64,000 bases of DNA from Grimontia celer (lineage in GTDB: Bacteria; Pseudomonadota; Gammaproteobacteria; Enterobacterales; Vibrionaceae), in NCBI RefSeq assembly GCF_900055185.1, contig NZ_FIZX01000008.1:19299-83298 (forward strand). Reading direction: 5' to 3'. Positions 35,727-46,770 of this stretch are shown in pieces. Within the stretch, counting starts at the first letter, position 1, and every line of letters begins with the position of its first letter. A model generated the notes under the pieces. It ran no database searches. It was given only the letters and a program-made list of their open reading frames with translations, and was not told the origin of the DNA. The position numbers were made by a program, and so were the translations under genes.

Positions 35727-36455
35727 ATGACTACAAACCCAAAACCAGCTTATCAACGAATTTTACTTAAATTGAGTGGCGAAGCGCTGCAAGGTAAAGA
35801 AGGCTTCGGTATCGATCCGGCTGTGCTTGACCGCATGGCACAAGAAATCAAAGAACTGGTTGAACTTGGAGTACAAGTTGGCTTGGTTATCGGTGGTGGT
35901 AACCTGTTCCGTGGTGCAGGCCTTGCAGAAGCGGGTATGAACCGGGTTGTGGGCGACCACATGGGTATGTTGGCGACTGTGATGAACGGTCTGGCTATGC
36001 GTGATGCACTGCACCGTGCCTATGTGAACGCGCGGGTGATGTCTGCTATCCCTCTGAACGGTGTGTGTGACAGCTACAACTGGGCGGAAGCTATCAGTCA
36101 ACTGCGAAACGGCCGTGTGGTGATTTTCTCTGCAGGTACCGGCAACCCATTCTTCACCACAGATTCAGCAGCGTGTCTGCGTGGCATTGAAATCGAATCT
36201 GACGTTGTGATTAAAGCAACCAAAGTAGATGGCGTTTACACTGACGACCCAGCGAAAAACCCGGATGCAGAATTATACAGCCACTTGGTTTACCAAGACG
36301 TGCTGGAAAAAGAATTGAAAGTGATGGATTTGGCTGCCTTCACTCTGGCTCGCGATCACAAGATGCCGATTCGTGTTTTCAACATGAATAAGCCCGGCGC
36401 ACTGCGTCGAGTTGTGATGGGTGAGCAAGAAGGCACACTAATTGATAACGGTTAA
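35727..36455 (+). CDS. pyrH: UMP kinase
   Basis: 242 residues from the ATG at 35727, giving the E. coli-like [10 protein letters not shown] opening; the GTG two codons earlier is rejected on similarity. Hexameric kinase making UDP, activated by GTP. Motifs [35 protein letters not shown] and [13 protein letters not shown] are intact. Confidence 0.97.
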   Translation: MTTNPKPAYQRILLKLSGEALQGKEGFGIDPAVLDRMAQEIKELVELGVQVGLVIGGGNLFRGAGLAEAGMNRVVGDHMGMLATVMNGLAMRDALHRAYVNARVMSAIPLNGVCDSYNWAEAISQLRNGRVVIFSAGTGNPFFTTDSAACLRGIEIESDVVIKATKVDGVYTDDPAKNPDAELYSHLVYQDVLEKELKVMDLAAFTLARDHKMPIRVFNMNKPGALRRVVMGEQEGTLIDNG

Positions 36456-36512
36456 TCAATTTTAGTGGCATAATCTCCGTCGTTAGAAAAAAGAATCTTC
36501 AAGGATATTCTC

Positions 36513-37070
36513 GTGATCAATGAAATTAACGCAGATGCGAAAGAGCGCATGCAGAAAAGCGTTGAAGCGCTGAAGAACACTCTATCTAAAATTCGCACTG
36601 GTCGTGCGCACCCAGCACTGCTTGATGGCCTGTCTGTAGATTACTACGGCTCTGCAACTCCACTGAAGCAATTGGCTTCAATTGTTGCTGAAGATGCGCG
36701 TACTCTGGCTATCACTGTTTTCGATAAGTCTGTTACCCAAGCTATCGAAAAGGCGATCATGACTTCAGATCTGGGTCTGAACCCAATGTCTGCAGGTACT
36801 GTTATTCGCGTTCCATTGCCGCCACTGACCGAAGAGCGTCGTCGCGACCTGGTTAAGATTGTTCGTGGTGAAGCTGAAGGTGGTCGTGTTGCAGTGCGCA
36901 ACATCCGCCGTGATGCGAACAGCGATCTGAAAGGCTTGCTGAAAGAAAAAGAAATTTCTGAAGACGAAGAACGTCGTGGTCAGGACGATATCCAGAAACT
37001 GACTGATGCGGCTGTTAAAGAAATTGACACAATTCTTGAAGCCAAAGAAAAAGAGTTGATGGAAGTTTAA
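36513..37070 (+). CDS. frr: Ribosome recycling factor
   Basis: 185 residues, GTG start with AAGGA 7 nt upstream. RRF with EF-G splits the post-termination ribosome. Conserved [28 protein letters not shown] and VRNIRRDAN segments are present. Confidence 0.97.
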   Translation: MINEINADAKERMQKSVEALKNTLSKIRTGRAHPALLDGLSVDYYGSATPLKQLASIVAEDARTLAITVFDKSVTQAIEKAIMTSDLGLNPMSAGTVIRVPLPPLTEERRRDLVKIVRGEAEGGRVAVRNIRRDANSDLKGLLKEKEISEDEERRGQDDIQKLTDAAVKEIDTILEAKEKELMEV

Positions 37071-37099
37071 TTCCGGCTACACTCTGATTCCATTGCCGA

Positions 37100-37128
37100 A
37101 GCGCTGTGCTAGCAGTACAGCGCTTTTT
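37100..37128 (+). terminator. frr terminator
   Basis: Stem AGCGCTGT (37100-37107) with ACAGCGCT (37117-37124), then a T-run, immediately before uppS. Confidence 0.82.
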
Positions 37129-37142
37129 ATTTGCGAAGGATA

Positions 37143-37916
37143 ATGATGAGCTCCCAATCTTTCCATCAAGAAATCGATCCCAGCCTACTTCCAAAACACA
37201 TTGCCGTCATCATGGACGGAAATGGCCGTTGGGCCAAAGCACGTGGCAAAGCCCGTATGTTTGGTCACAAAGCCGGCGTTGATGCTGTGCGTAAAACTGT
37301 CTCTACTGCTAATCGCCTAGGGGTTCAGGTGCTTACTCTGTTCGCATTCAGTAGTGAAAACTGGCGTCGTCCAGAGGAAGAAGTCAGCCTGTTGATGGAG
37401 CTTTTTGTCACTGTGCTGGGACGTGAAGTGAAACGTCTTCACAAAAATGGTGTAAAGCTCAAGGTAATTGGCGATACCACGCGCTTTAGCCAGTCGTTGC
37501 AAGATAAAATCGCTGCGGCGGAAGCCTTAACGGCGAACAACACCGGTTTGGTGTTAAACGTGGCTGCCAACTATGGCGGTCAGTGGGATATTATGCAGGC
37601 CGTGAAAAAGCTTGCTGCTCAGGTAGAGCGTGGCGAAATTCCTGCTGAACAACTCACTGAAGGTGATCTTCAGGTGCATTTATCGTGTTCTGGTTTGCCA
37701 GATGTAGATTTGATGATCCGCACCAGCGGCGAATGCCGCATTAGCAACTTTATGCTGTGGCAAGCGGCCTATGCAGAGTTGTATTTCACCGAACAATTCT
37801 GGCCTGATTTCGACGAGACAAGTCTCACCGAAGCCATTGCTTGGTTTATTAACCGTGAGCGCCGATTTGGGTGTACTGGTGAGCAAATCAAGGCCATGTT
37901 ACAAGTAGAAAAATAG
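37143..37916 (+). CDS. uppS: Undecaprenyl diphosphate synthase
   Basis: 257 residues if the ATG at 37143 is used; the adjacent ATG at 37146 has better spacing to AAGGA and may be the real one. UppS extends FPP with eight isopentenyl units to make the lipid carrier for peptidoglycan and O-antigen. Motifs [23 protein letters not shown], and [16 protein letters not shown] are intact. Confidence 0.96.
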   Translation: MMSSQSFHQEIDPSLLPKHIAVIMDGNGRWAKARGKARMFGHKAGVDAVRKTVSTANRLGVQVLTLFAFSSENWRRPEEEVSLLMELFVTVLGREVKRLHKNGVKLKVIGDTTRFSQSLQDKIAAAEALTANNTGLVLNVAANYGGQWDIMQAVKKLAAQVERGEIPAEQLTEGDLQVHLSCSGLPDVDLMIRTSGECRISNFMLWQAAYAELYFTEQFWPDFDETSLTEAIAWFINRERRFGCTGEQIKAMLQVEK

Positions 37917-37926
37917 AGGGTTTCGT

Positions 37927-38775
37927 TTGCTGAAACAACGTGTCTTAACGGCACTGGTACTGGCACCGCTTGTTATCGCCGGTATTTTCTTTTTGCCGTT
38001 ACAACTTTTCGTGATTGCCGTGGCAGGTGTCACTCTACTTGGCCACTGGGAGTGGACCAAGTTTGTGGCCGCTTCGTCCCGTTTTAGTGCATTTGTTTTT
38101 CCTGCAATCATTCTTGTCGGTTCGCTGTTCGCGTTACCTATCACTGAAAACGGACTACAATTGACGGCCGTCAGCGGCAGTGCTTTGGCTATTGCTGGCG
38201 CTGTTTGGTGGCTTGTTGCCACTATCATGGTGTTGCGTTATCCAAAGGGCACTAGCTGGTGGGCTGACAGCAATGCTGCGCAGCAAGGGTTTGGAGTATT
38301 AACACTTCTTCCCTTTCTGTGGAGCGTTCTTTTGCTTCGTGCCTACAACTATGATGCTTCCCCATACCTTGGTGCAAAGATGGTGCTTTTGGTGTGTCTT
38401 TTGGTTTGGGCGGCTGATACGGGCGCTTATTTTGCCGGTAAGACTTTCGGCAAGCGCAAGATGGCACCATCTGTAAGCCCAAACAAAACCGTTGAGGGTT
38501 TGATTGGTGGGTTAATCGCTGCTGTCGCTGTCACCTTAGCGGTAGCTCAGTATTTCTCTATTCCTTTCTCTTCTTTGACAATGTTAGGCGTTGTCGCTCT
38601 GGTCACCTCCTTCGCGTCAGTACTGGGCGATTTGGCGGAAAGCATGTTTAAGCGTGTCGCGGGTGTGAAAGACAGTGGCAGCATTCTGCCTGGACATGGC
38701 GGTATACTGGATAGAATTGATAGTCTGACAGCCGCATTCCCAGTTTTCACCGTATTGTATTTCTGGCTTGCGTAA
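37927..38775 (+). CDS. cdsA: Phosphatidate cytidylyltransferase
   Basis: 282 residues with a TTG start (GAGGG upstream), as E. coli cdsA has. A polytopic inner-membrane enzyme making CDP-diacylglycerol; the signature near the C-terminus (SVLGDLAESMFKRVAGVKDSG, then LPGHGGILDRIDS) is intact. Confidence 0.96.
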   Translation: MLKQRVLTALVLAPLVIAGIFFLPLQLFVIAVAGVTLLGHWEWTKFVAASSRFSAFVFPAIILVGSLFALPITENGLQLTAVSGSALAIAGAVWWLVATIMVLRYPKGTSWWADSNAAQQGFGVLTLLPFLWSVLLLRAYNYDASPYLGAKMVLLVCLLVWAADTGAYFAGKTFGKRKMAPSVSPNKTVEGLIGGLIAAVAVTLAVAQYFSIPFSSLTMLGVVALVTSFASVLGDLAESMFKRVAGVKDSGSILPGHGGILDRIDSLTAAFPVFTVLYFWLA

Positions 38776-38778
38776 TAG

Positions 38779-38806
38779 ACTCACCGGCGTTTCGCCGGTG
38801 AGTTTT
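38779..38806 (+). terminator. cdsA-dxr intercistronic terminator
   Basis: 11-bp perfect stem (38779-38789 with 38793-38803, loop TTT) and T-run, so dxr may need readthrough or its own promoter. Confidence 0.82.
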
Positions 38807-38841
38807 ATTCAGGCTTTATGGAACAAATATTAGAGTTTCCT

Positions 38842-40038
38842 ATGCGTAAGATAACGATTCTTGGTGCAACCGGTTCGATTGGCACCAGCACGCTCTCTGT
38901 GATTGAAAAGAATCCTCACGCCTACGAGGTTTTCGCACTTGCTGCGAATGCTAACGTCAATGAAATGCTTCTTTTGTGTTTGAAGTGGCGTCCAAAATTT
39001 GCAGCTATGGCGAATGCTGATGCGGCAGTAAGTTTACGTCTGGCTCTGAAAAATCAAGGCTGCTCAACAGAAGTGCTCAGCGGCATTGAAGGGCTCTCTG
39101 CGATTTCTGAGCACACTGACGTTGATACGGTAATGGCTGCAGTGGTCGGCGCGGCGGGTCTCATTCCAACTATGGCGGCCGTGAAAGCCGGAAAGCGCGT
39201 TTTGTTGGCAAATAAAGAAGCACTGGTGATGTCCGGGCAGTTCTTTATCGATGCAGTTCACCAGTATGGTGCCGAGCTTCTGCCAGTCGACAGTGAACAC
39301 AATGCGATTTTTCAGTGTCTTCCTGCAAGCATTCAGTCCCGCCCAGGTATATGCAATCTGGAATCAGAAGGCGTCAGTAAAATCCTTCTTACGGGCTCTG
39401 GTGGTCCTTTCCGTTATACGGACTTAGAGCTTTTAGAGCGTGTGACACCTGCTCAGGCAATTGCTCACCCTAACTGGTCGATGGGGCCCAAAATCTCAGT
39501 CGACTCAGCCACCATGATGAATAAAGGTCTTGAATATATTGAGGCTCGCTGGTTGTTCAATGCGAATCGGGATCAATTGGACGTCATTATTCACCCACAG
39601 TCAGTGATTCACTCGATGGTGCAGTACCGTGATGGTTCTGTGTTGGCACAAATGGGGTTGCCGGATATGTGCACGCCGATCGCTTATGCGATGGCTTATC
39701 CTGATCGTATCGAGGCGGGTGTGAAGCCTTTGGATTTTAGTGAAGTGGGTGAGTTCACTTTCCTGAAGCCGGACTTCAGCCGTTATCCATGTTTGAAGCT
39801 TGCTATTGACGCTTGTTACGTGGGGCAAGCCGCAACAACCACATTAAATGCGGCTAACGAAGTCGCTGTTGATGCATTCTTGCAGGGGCAAATTGGCTTC
39901 ATGCAGATTGCCGAGGTGAATGATGCTGTGCTACAAGGAGCTGAGTTATCGGAACCTTCTTGTATTCAAAGCCTCTTAGAAGTAGATGACAAGGCACGTG
40001 TCATGGCTCAGAAAAGGATAACGGAGTTAACACAATGA
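38842..40038 (+). CDS. dxr: 1-deoxy-D-xylulose 5-phosphate reductoisomerase
   Basis: 398 residues from the ATG at 38842, the same length as E. coli Dxr; the ATG at 38818 lies next to the terminator and is rejected. It makes MEP, the second step of the non-mevalonate isoprenoid pathway that feeds UppS. NADPH motif [11 protein letters not shown], the LPVDSEHNA and [23 protein letters not shown] segments are intact. Its stop overlaps the rseP start (ATGA). Confidence 0.97.
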   Translation: MRKITILGATGSIGTSTLSVIEKNPHAYEVFALAANANVNEMLLLCLKWRPKFAAMANADAAVSLRLALKNQGCSTEVLSGIEGLSAISEHTDVDTVMAAVVGAAGLIPTMAAVKAGKRVLLANKEALVMSGQFFIDAVHQYGAELLPVDSEHNAIFQCLPASIQSRPGICNLESEGVSKILLTGSGGPFRYTDLELLERVTPAQAIAHPNWSMGPKISVDSATMMNKGLEYIEARWLFNANRDQLDVIIHPQSVIHSMVQYRDGSVLAQMGLPDMCTPIAYAMAYPDRIEAGVKPLDFSEVGEFTFLKPDFSRYPCLKLAIDACYVGQAATTTLNAANEVAVDAFLQGQIGFMQIAEVNDAVLQGAELSEPSCIQSLLEVDDKARVMAQKRITELTQ

Positions 40039-41390
40039 GCGCCATTCTTTGGAACCTACTGTTTTTCCTCATTGCTCTCGGTATTTTGATAGCGGTACAT
40101 GAATACGGTCACTTTTGGGTTGCGCGTAAGTGCGGCGTGAAAGTCGAACGGTTCTCTATTGGCTTTGGTAAGTCTATTTGGAAGAAAGTAGGCAAGGATG
40201 GTACCGAATATACACTCGCTATGATTCCTCTTGGTGGATACGTCAAGATGCTCGATGAGCGCGTGGATGAAGTGCCTGAGTCACAAAAAGAGCAAGCGTT
40301 TAATAATCGTCCGCTTTGGCAACGCAGCGCGATCGTTGCAGCTGGCCCGATTGCTAACTTCCTGTTTGCGATCGTGGCGTATTGGCTGGTGATGATTATC
40401 GGTGTACCAGCCGTTAAGCCAATCATTGGTGATGTCGCTCCACAATCTATTGCCGCACAAGCGGGCATAGAGCCAGGGATGGAACTAACTGAGATCTCTG
40501 GTATCAAAACGCCAGATTGGGAATCGGTTAATTTCCAGTTGATTGCCCATATTGGTGACAGTGACATGACAGTGGCAGTCAAACCAGATGAAAACGCAGC
40601 ATATGCAGTTGAGAAAAATCTGGATTTGGCAACTTGGTCTTTTGACCCTGAATCACAATCAGCGTTGCGTACACTCGGAATGACACCTTACCGCCCTGAA
40701 ATCACAAATGTGATTGCGAATGTGGTCGAAGGTAGCGCGGCGGAAAAAGCGGGGCTTCTCGTTAACGATGAATTGGTGTCTCTTGGGGGCAGTGCGGTAA
40801 CCGGTTGGACTGAAGTGGTTGAGACCATTCGTGCAAACCCTGAGCAGGCATTGCCCTTGGTTGTTGAACGTGATGGCACAACAGTCACTCTGACTTTAAC
40901 GCCGGATGCGAATGTGCAGGATGGAAAGGCAATAGGCTATGCAGGTTTTGCCCCAGAGGTGGAGCCTTGGCCTGAGTCACATCAACTGACGCTTCAATAC
41001 GGCCCTTTGGCTGCTATTCCTGCGGCCTTAGATAAAACCTGGCAGGTGGTGTCACTCACCGCAGGTATGATTAAAAAACTGTTCACTGGTGACGTGGCAG
41101 TAAAGAATTTGAGTGGACCTATCTCAATTGCAAAAGGTGCAGGGATGACCGCAGACTTCGGTCTGGTATACTTTCTCGGCTTTCTCGCACTAATCAGCGT
41201 TAATTTAGGCATTATTAACCTGTTACCGTTACCGGTTCTTGATGGCGGACACCTGTTGTTTTTTGGTATTGAAGCCGTGACACGTCGCCCCGTCTCTGAA
41301 CGAGTGCAGGATATGGGATATCGGGTAGGTACAGCAATCATCATGACTTTGATGGCTGTAGCGATATTTAACGATTTCGCCCGACTATAA
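40035..41390 (+). CDS. rseP: Site-2 regulated intramembrane protease RseP
   Basis: 451 residues. Zinc site HEYGH (His22, Glu23, His26) in the first membrane helix, two periplasmic PDZ domains, and the C-terminal [12 protein letters not shown] with the third ligand. RseP cuts RseA to release sigma-E. Overlaps dxr by 4 bp. Confidence 0.97.
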   Translation: MSAILWNLLFFLIALGILIAVHEYGHFWVARKCGVKVERFSIGFGKSIWKKVGKDGTEYTLAMIPLGGYVKMLDERVDEVPESQKEQAFNNRPLWQRSAIVAAGPIANFLFAIVAYWLVMIIGVPAVKPIIGDVAPQSIAAQAGIEPGMELTEISGIKTPDWESVNFQLIAHIGDSDMTVAVKPDENAAYAVEKNLDLATWSFDPESQSALRTLGMTPYRPEITNVIANVVEGSAAEKAGLLVNDELVSLGGSAVTGWTEVVETIRANPEQALPLVVERDGTTVTLTLTPDANVQDGKAIGYAGFAPEVEPWPESHQLTLQYGPLAAIPAALDKTWQVVSLTAGMIKKLFTGDVAVKNLSGPISIAKGAGMTADFGLVYFLGFLALISVNLGIINLLPLPVLDGGHLLFFGIEAVTRRPVSERVQDMGYRVGTAIIMTLMAVAIFNDFARL

Positions 41391-41427
41391 ACATTCAGCG
41401 TTTAGCAAGGAAATGTCAGAGCAAGCA

Positions 41428-43827
41428 ATGGCGATGAAAAAACTTCTTTTAGCCTCTCTTCTATTCTCAAGTTCTGTTACGGCCGATGAGTTCGTGGTGG
41501 AAGATATTCGTTTTGAGGGGCTTCAGCGCGTCAGCCTCGGTGCTGCGTTGCTCGCAATGCCGGTACGTGTTGGCGATAACATCGATGAAGGCGATGTTTC
41601 CGGGATCATTAAATCCCTGTTCTCAACAGGTAACTTCGAAAACGTGCGCGTTTTCCGTGATGGTGATGACTTACTAGTTAAGGTTATCGAGCGTCCAACC
41701 ATTGCCAGCGTCTCTTTTTCAGGCAATAAAGCCATTAAAGAAGAGCAGCTGGAAGAGAACCTTTCGGCTTCTGGGTTGCGCGTTGGTGAGTCACTGGATC
41801 GCACCAAGCTCTCCAACATCGAAAAAGGGTTGGAAGACTTCTACTACAGCGTAGGTAAGTACAATGCTGTAGTAGATACGGTTATCACTCCACTTCCACG
41901 AAACCGAGCGGACGTAAAGTTTGTCTTCACTGAAGGCGTTTCTGCAAAAATTCAGCAGATTAACTTTATCGGAAACAAAGTATTCTCTGATGAAGAGCTG
42001 AAGGGGAACTTTGAGTTGCGAGCAGACGTGCCATGGTGGAACTTCTTAGCTAATGAGCAGTACCAGAAGCAGGCGTTGGCTGGTGACTTGGAAAACCTGC
42101 GTTCTTTCTATCTCAACCGTGGTTACCTGAAATTCCGCGTTGAGTCAGCCAATGTTTCTATTTCTCCTGATAAAAAAGGCGTTTACATCACGCTGAATAT
42201 CAATGAAGGCGAACCTTATACCGTTTCTGACGTGAGTTTCCGTGGTGGTAAAGAAACCGCAGACTTTGCGGCTTTGGTGCCTTTTGAGGACGGTGAGACG
42301 TACAGCGGCCAGAAAGTGACGCGCCTTGAGGATGAAATTAAGCGTAAGCTCGGTGAACAAGGCTATGCCTATCCTCAGGTTTCCACTATTCCTGAATTCG
42401 ATGATGAAGCGAAGACCGTTGCTCTTAACGTGAACGTAGAGCCAGGTAAGCGTATTTACGTTCGCAACATCAAGTTCTCTGGTAACCAAATCACCAAAGA
42501 CGAAGTGCTGCGCCGCGAAATGCGACAAATGGAAGGCTCTTGGCTGAATTCAAAATCGGTTGAAACCAGTAAAGATCGTCTGAACCGTCTAGGCTTCTTC
42601 GAGACGGTAGATGTACGTACCTCTCGCGTACCCGGTACCGACGATCAGGTCGATGTCGAATATGTGGTCAAAGAGACCAACTCTGGCAGCGTGAACTTTG
42701 GTATCGGTTACGGTACCGAATCAGGGATCAGTTTCCAGGCTGGTCTTCAGCAAGATAACTTTGCTGGTACCGGCAACCGCTTTGGTATCAATGCAATGAT
42801 CAATGATTACCAAAAGAACCTGACGCTGGATTACCGTGACCCTTACTTCACCCTGGATGGTATCAGTCTTGGTGGTCGTATTTTCTATAACGAGTTTGAA
42901 GCATCCGATGCAAACATCGTTGATTATACCGACAAAAGCTACGGCACCAGTCTGACCTGGGGTTTCCCATTTGATGAAATCAACTACTTTGACTTCTCCG
43001 TGGGCTACACACACCGTCAGATTGAAAACCTTGGTGGTTACTACCAGATTCAAAAATTCCTCGATTCAATGGGCGACAGCGTGACTGACGATGGCGGACT
43101 TGTGGTCGATGATTTTGACTGGTCGGTGAGTTGGACACGAAATAACCTCAACCGCGGTTTCTTCCCGACAGCAGGTAATTACCAACGTGCATCATTCCGA
43201 ATGACAGTTCCAGGCTCTGATGCCCAGTACTTCAAAGCGCAATACGATGTTCGTCACTACTTCCCGTTGGATGATGATCATAACTTCTCCTTCCTGATGC
43301 GTGGCCGGTTAGGTTATGGCAATGGTTATGGCAGTAATGACGAAAATGATTACCTGCTGCCGTTCTATGAAAACTTCTACGCAGGTGGTTACTCAACGCT
43401 ACGTGGTTTCCGTTCGAATACGGCGGGTCCAAAAGCAGTATATGACCAGGGGGCAGGTAATAACCCAGCACTTGTGGGTAGTAATGACTCAGTCGGTGGT
43501 AATGCCATTGCATTGGCCAGTGCTGAACTTATTTTCCCTATGCCGTTTGTTTCTGCTGAAGCGAGAAACACCATCCGGACCAGTGTGTTTGTTGATGCGG
43601 CATCTGTATGGGACACCGAGTACGACCTCAATGACGCTCGCGTGATTAGTGGTCAGGAATACATTTACGATTACAGCGATCCATCGAACTACCGGGCATC
43701 GTATGGTGCGGCGATTCAATGGCGTTCCCCAATGGGGCCGCTGGTATTCTCGCTGGCAAAACCAATCAAAAAATACGAGGGTGATGACGAAGAGTTCTTC
43801 ACCTTTACTATTGGCCGTACGTTCTGA
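41428..43827 (+). CDS. bamA: Outer-membrane protein assembly factor BamA
   Basis: 799 residues from the ATG at 41428 (MAMKKLLLASLLF as in E. coli); the frame's earlier ATG at 41413 sits on top of AAGGA. Signal peptide cut after about VTA, five POTRA domains, then the Omp85 16-stranded barrel with the FRSNTAGPKAVY (VRGF-type) loop and a terminal Phe. It is the core of the BAM complex that inserts outer-membrane proteins. Confidence 0.97.
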   Translation: MAMKKLLLASLLFSSSVTADEFVVEDIRFEGLQRVSLGAALLAMPVRVGDNIDEGDVSGIIKSLFSTGNFENVRVFRDGDDLLVKVIERPTIASVSFSGNKAIKEEQLEENLSASGLRVGESLDRTKLSNIEKGLEDFYYSVGKYNAVVDTVITPLPRNRADVKFVFTEGVSAKIQQINFIGNKVFSDEELKGNFELRADVPWWNFLANEQYQKQALAGDLENLRSFYLNRGYLKFRVESANVSISPDKKGVYITLNINEGEPYTVSDVSFRGGKETADFAALVPFEDGETYSGQKVTRLEDEIKRKLGEQGYAYPQVSTIPEFDDEAKTVALNVNVEPGKRIYVRNIKFSGNQITKDEVLRREMRQMEGSWLNSKSVETSKDRLNRLGFFETVDVRTSRVPGTDDQVDVEYVVKETNSGSVNFGIGYGTESGISFQAGLQQDNFAGTGNRFGINAMINDYQKNLTLDYRDPYFTLDGISLGGRIFYNEFEASDANIVDYTDKSYGTSLTWGFPFDEINYFDFSVGYTHRQIENLGGYYQIQKFLDSMGDSVTDDGGLVVDDFDWSVSWTRNNLNRGFFPTAGNYQRASFRMTVPGSDAQYFKAQYDVRHYFPLDDDHNFSFLMRGRLGYGNGYGSNDENDYLLPFYENFYAGGYSTLRGFRSNTAGPKAVYDQGAGNNPALVGSNDSVGGNAIALASAELIFPMPFVSAEARNTIRTSVFVDAASVWDTEYDLNDARVISGQEYIYDYSDPSNYRASYGAAIQWRSPMGPLVFSLAKPIKKYEGDDEEFFTFTIGRTF

Positions 43828-43848
43828 TTTCAACGTTAGGAGAAAAGT

Positions 43849-44358
43849 TTGAAACCTATTATCAAAGCTGCAGGCCTGAGCCTTGCCATTATTTCCGCTT
43901 CTTTCTATGCAACTGCTGCAGAAGCGGCTCAAAAAGTGGGGTATGTTGCGACCGGGCCTGTGCTGGCGCAGATGGCAAAGAAGAGTAATGTCAGCGAAAA
44001 ACTGCGTAAAGAATTCAAAGATCGTATTGCTGAAGTGGATCGCCTGCGTGACAGATTAGAGAAAGGCGTTGAAAAGCTGCAGCGCAATGGCGAACTGATG
44101 AGCGAAAAAGAGCGTACCAAGCTGCAACGTGAACTGCAGGCTCTGGATGCAGACTTTAAACTGAAAGCGAAAAACCTTCAGGAAGACCAGCGTAAGCGTG
44201 GTGCGGAAGAAGAGCGTAAGCTGGTTGTTAAACTACAAAAAACTATTGAAACAATTGCCAAGAAAGAAGGCTATGACATGGTTATCAATAGTCAGGCTGT
44301 GATGTTCGCAAGCCCGAAAGATGACCTGTCAGAAAAAGTACTGAAAGCAGTGAAATAA
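43849..44358 (+). CDS. skp: Periplasmic chaperone Skp (OmpH)
   Basis: 169 residues; TTG start with TAGGAG 8 nt upstream, no ATG available. A signal peptide ends near AEA; the rest is a long helical, Lys/Glu-rich hairpin as in Skp, which holds unfolded outer-membrane proteins. Between bamA and lpxD as in E. coli. Confidence 0.95.
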   Translation: MKPIIKAAGLSLAIISASFYATAAEAAQKVGYVATGPVLAQMAKKSNVSEKLRKEFKDRIAEVDRLRDRLEKGVEKLQRNGELMSEKERTKLQRELQALDADFKLKAKNLQEDQRKRGAEEERKLVVKLQKTIETIAKKEGYDMVINSQAVMFASPKDDLSEKVLKAVK

Positions 44359-44370
44359 GTAAGGTAGAAA

Positions 44371-45396
44371 ATGGCTTCTATTACGCTCGCTGAATTAGCG
44401 GAAAAACTGGGTGCAGAGCTGCACGGTGATGGCAGTGTGCAAATCAGTGCCATTGCAGGTATGGATAAAGCTGGTGAAGGGCAGATTACGTTTCTGTCGA
44501 GCAGCAAATACCGCAAACACCTTGCGGAATGTCAGGCAAGTGCTGTGATGGTCAAGGAAGCCGACCTGTCATACTGCACGGGTAATGCGTTGGTATTGAA
44601 AGACCCTTATCTGGGTTACGCATTGACGGCGCAATTACTGGATACCACACCTGCCTGTGCAGTTGATATCGCACCTAGTGCGTATGTTTCCCCAACAGCG
44701 AAGCTGGGGAATGGTGTGTCTGTTGGTCACAATGCAGTGATTGAAGACGGCGTAGAGCTTGGTGATAACGTGCAAGTTGGTGCAGGTTGTTTCGTAGGCA
44801 AAAACGCGACACTTGGTGCGAATACCCGTCTTTGGGCAAACGTCACTATCTATCATAATGTGGTAATGGGTGACTCTTGCCTTGTTCAATCAGGTACTGT
44901 CATTGGCTCTGACGGATTCGGTTACGCAAATGACAAAGGCCGCTGGATGAAAATCCCGCAGGTTGGTCGTGTGGTCATTGGTGATCGTGTTGAGATTGGA
45001 GCATGCACGACGATTGACCGTGGAGCTATCGAAGATACAGTGATCGCAGATGGTGTGATTATCGACAACCAGTGCCAGATCGCTCATAATGTTTCGATCG
45101 GTGAAAATACCGCCATTGCTGGGGCAACCACGATGGCCGGTAGCCTTAAAGTCGGCAAGCACTGCATTATTGGTGGTGCCAGCGTCTTTAACGGTCACAT
45201 GGAAATTGTAGATGGTGTCACGATCACTGGAATGGCGATGGTGATGCGGCCTATCACTGAACCTGGTATGTATTCTTCGGGTATTCCACTTCAGACCAAT
45301 AAAGAGTGGCGCAAAACCGCTGCGCGGGTGCTGAAGATTGAAGACATGCATAAACGATTGAAAGCCGTTGAAAAACAGCTAGAAGACAGCGAGTAA
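44371..45396 (+). CDS. lpxD: UDP-3-O-(3-hydroxyacyl)glucosamine N-acyltransferase
   Basis: 341 residues: N-terminal uridine-binding domain, a left-handed beta-helix of hexapeptide repeats, and a C-terminal helix. Third step of lipid A synthesis. The catalytic His region ([17 protein letters not shown]) is present. Confidence 0.96.
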   Translation: MASITLAELAEKLGAELHGDGSVQISAIAGMDKAGEGQITFLSSSKYRKHLAECQASAVMVKEADLSYCTGNALVLKDPYLGYALTAQLLDTTPACAVDIAPSAYVSPTAKLGNGVSVGHNAVIEDGVELGDNVQVGAGCFVGKNATLGANTRLWANVTIYHNVVMGDSCLVQSGTVIGSDGFGYANDKGRWMKIPQVGRVVIGDRVEIGACTTIDRGAIEDTVIADGVIIDNQCQIAHNVSIGENTAIAGATTMAGSLKVGKHCIIGGASVFNGHMEIVDGVTITGMAMVMRPITEPGMYSSGIPLQTNKEWRKTAARVLKIEDMHKRLKAVEKQLEDSE

Positions 45397-45526
45397 TAGC
45401 CGTCCGCGATGGCCTGCTCTGGTGGTTCTTGTCGATACGATAATCGAATGAACCTACAGTGTGGGCCATTTGTGTTATCAGCTACTTCAACGACAAATAA
45501 TAAGTATTTCATACGGGAATAAAACT

Positions 45527-45979
45527 TTGAGTCGCGAAAATAAAATCCTGACAGTTAACGAAATTAAAGACCTGCTGCCACACCGTTATCCTTTTCTGCT
45601 GATTGACCGTGTTACTGATTTCGAAGAAGGCAAATACCTTCACGCGATCAAGAACGTTTCTGTCAATGAGCCTCAATTCACTGGTCACTTTCCACAGCTG
45701 CCAGTATTTCCTGGTGTATTGATTCTGGAAGCCATGGCGCAAGCTACCGGTCTGTTGGCGTTTAAGACCTTTGGTCAACCAAAAGAAAACGAACTGTACT
45801 ACTTTGCCAGCATCGATAACGCAAAATTCCGCGCACCGGTAACACCGGGTGATCAGATGGTTCTGGAAGTGGAATTCATCAAAGAGCGTCGTGGCATTGC
45901 TGCGTTCACAGGCGTTGCTAAAGTTGATGGTAAGGTTGTTTGTTCAGCTGAGCTGAAGTGTGCCAGAAGAGAGTTCTAA
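45527..45979 (+). CDS. fabZ: 3-hydroxyacyl-ACP dehydratase FabZ
   Basis: 150 residues from a TTG at 45527 ([13 protein letters not shown]), close to the family length and the TTG start used by E. coli fabZ; the ATG at 45461 would add a 22-residue extension without support. Hot-dog fold with [12 protein letters not shown] and [20 protein letters not shown] holding the catalytic His and Glu. Confidence 0.94.
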   Translation: MSRENKILTVNEIKDLLPHRYPFLLIDRVTDFEEGKYLHAIKNVSVNEPQFTGHFPQLPVFPGVLILEAMAQATGLLAFKTFGQPKENELYYFASIDNAKFRAPVTPGDQMVLEVEFIKERRGIAAFTGVAKVDGKVVCSAELKCARREF

Positions 45980-45981
45980 TC

Positions 45982-46770
45982 GTGATTCATGAAACCGCAC
46001 AAATCCACCCTACAGCTGTTGTGGAAGAAGGCGTAATCCTTGGTGCTAACGTCAAGGTCGGTGCTTTTTCTTTCATCGGCGAGGGTGTTGAAATCGGTGA
46101 AGGTACCGAAGTAAAAACTCACGTTGTGATCAAAGGCCCAACCAAAATTGGTTGTGATAACAAGATCTATCAATTCGCCTCTATTGGCGAAGAGTGTCAG
46201 GATCTTAAGTATGCAGGTGAGCCAACGACCCTGATTATTGGTGATCGTAATACTATCCGTGAAAGCGTGACCATGCACCGTGGGACCATCCAGGATGAAG
46301 GCACCACAAAAGTGGGCAACGACAACCTGTTCATGATCAATGCGCATGTTGCACATGACTGTGTGATTGGCGACCGTTGTATCTTCGCGAACAATGCAAC
46401 ACTGGCTGGCCATGTCACTGTTGGCGATTACGCAATTGTTGGTGGCATGACTGCTATTCACCAATTCTGTACCATCGGCAGCCATTGTATGCTGGGTGGT
46501 GGTTCTATCGTAGTGCAGGACGTACCTCCGTACGTTATGGCTCAGGGTAACCACTGCGCGCCGTTTGGTATCAATGTGGAAGGCCTGAAGCGTCGTGGCT
46601 TTGAAAAGAGTGCGATTAAAGCTATCCGTGCTGTTTACAAAGAGCTGTACCGCTCAGGTAAGACACTTGAAGAAGCGAAGAAGCAGGTTGTTGAAATGTC
46701 GAAAGATGAACAGGCGCTTCAGCTTTTCGTTGAGTTTTTCGAGAATTCAAGCCGAGGCATTATTCGCTAA
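45982..46770 (+). CDS. lpxA: UDP-N-acetylglucosamine acyltransferase
   Basis: 262 residues from a GTG at 45982, the same length and start codon as E. coli lpxA. Hexapeptide beta-helix; catalytic His in [11 protein letters not shown]. First step of lipid A synthesis. Two bp after fabZ, and its stop overlaps the lpxB start (TAATG). Confidence 0.96.
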   Translation: MIHETAQIHPTAVVEEGVILGANVKVGAFSFIGEGVEIGEGTEVKTHVVIKGPTKIGCDNKIYQFASIGEECQDLKYAGEPTTLIIGDRNTIRESVTMHRGTIQDEGTTKVGNDNLFMINAHVAHDCVIGDRCIFANNATLAGHVTVGDYAIVGGMTAIHQFCTIGSHCMLGGGSIVVQDVPPYVMAQGNHCAPFGINVEGLKRRGFEKSAIKAIRAVYKELYRSGKTLEEAKKQVVEMSKDEQALQLFVEFFENSSRGIIR

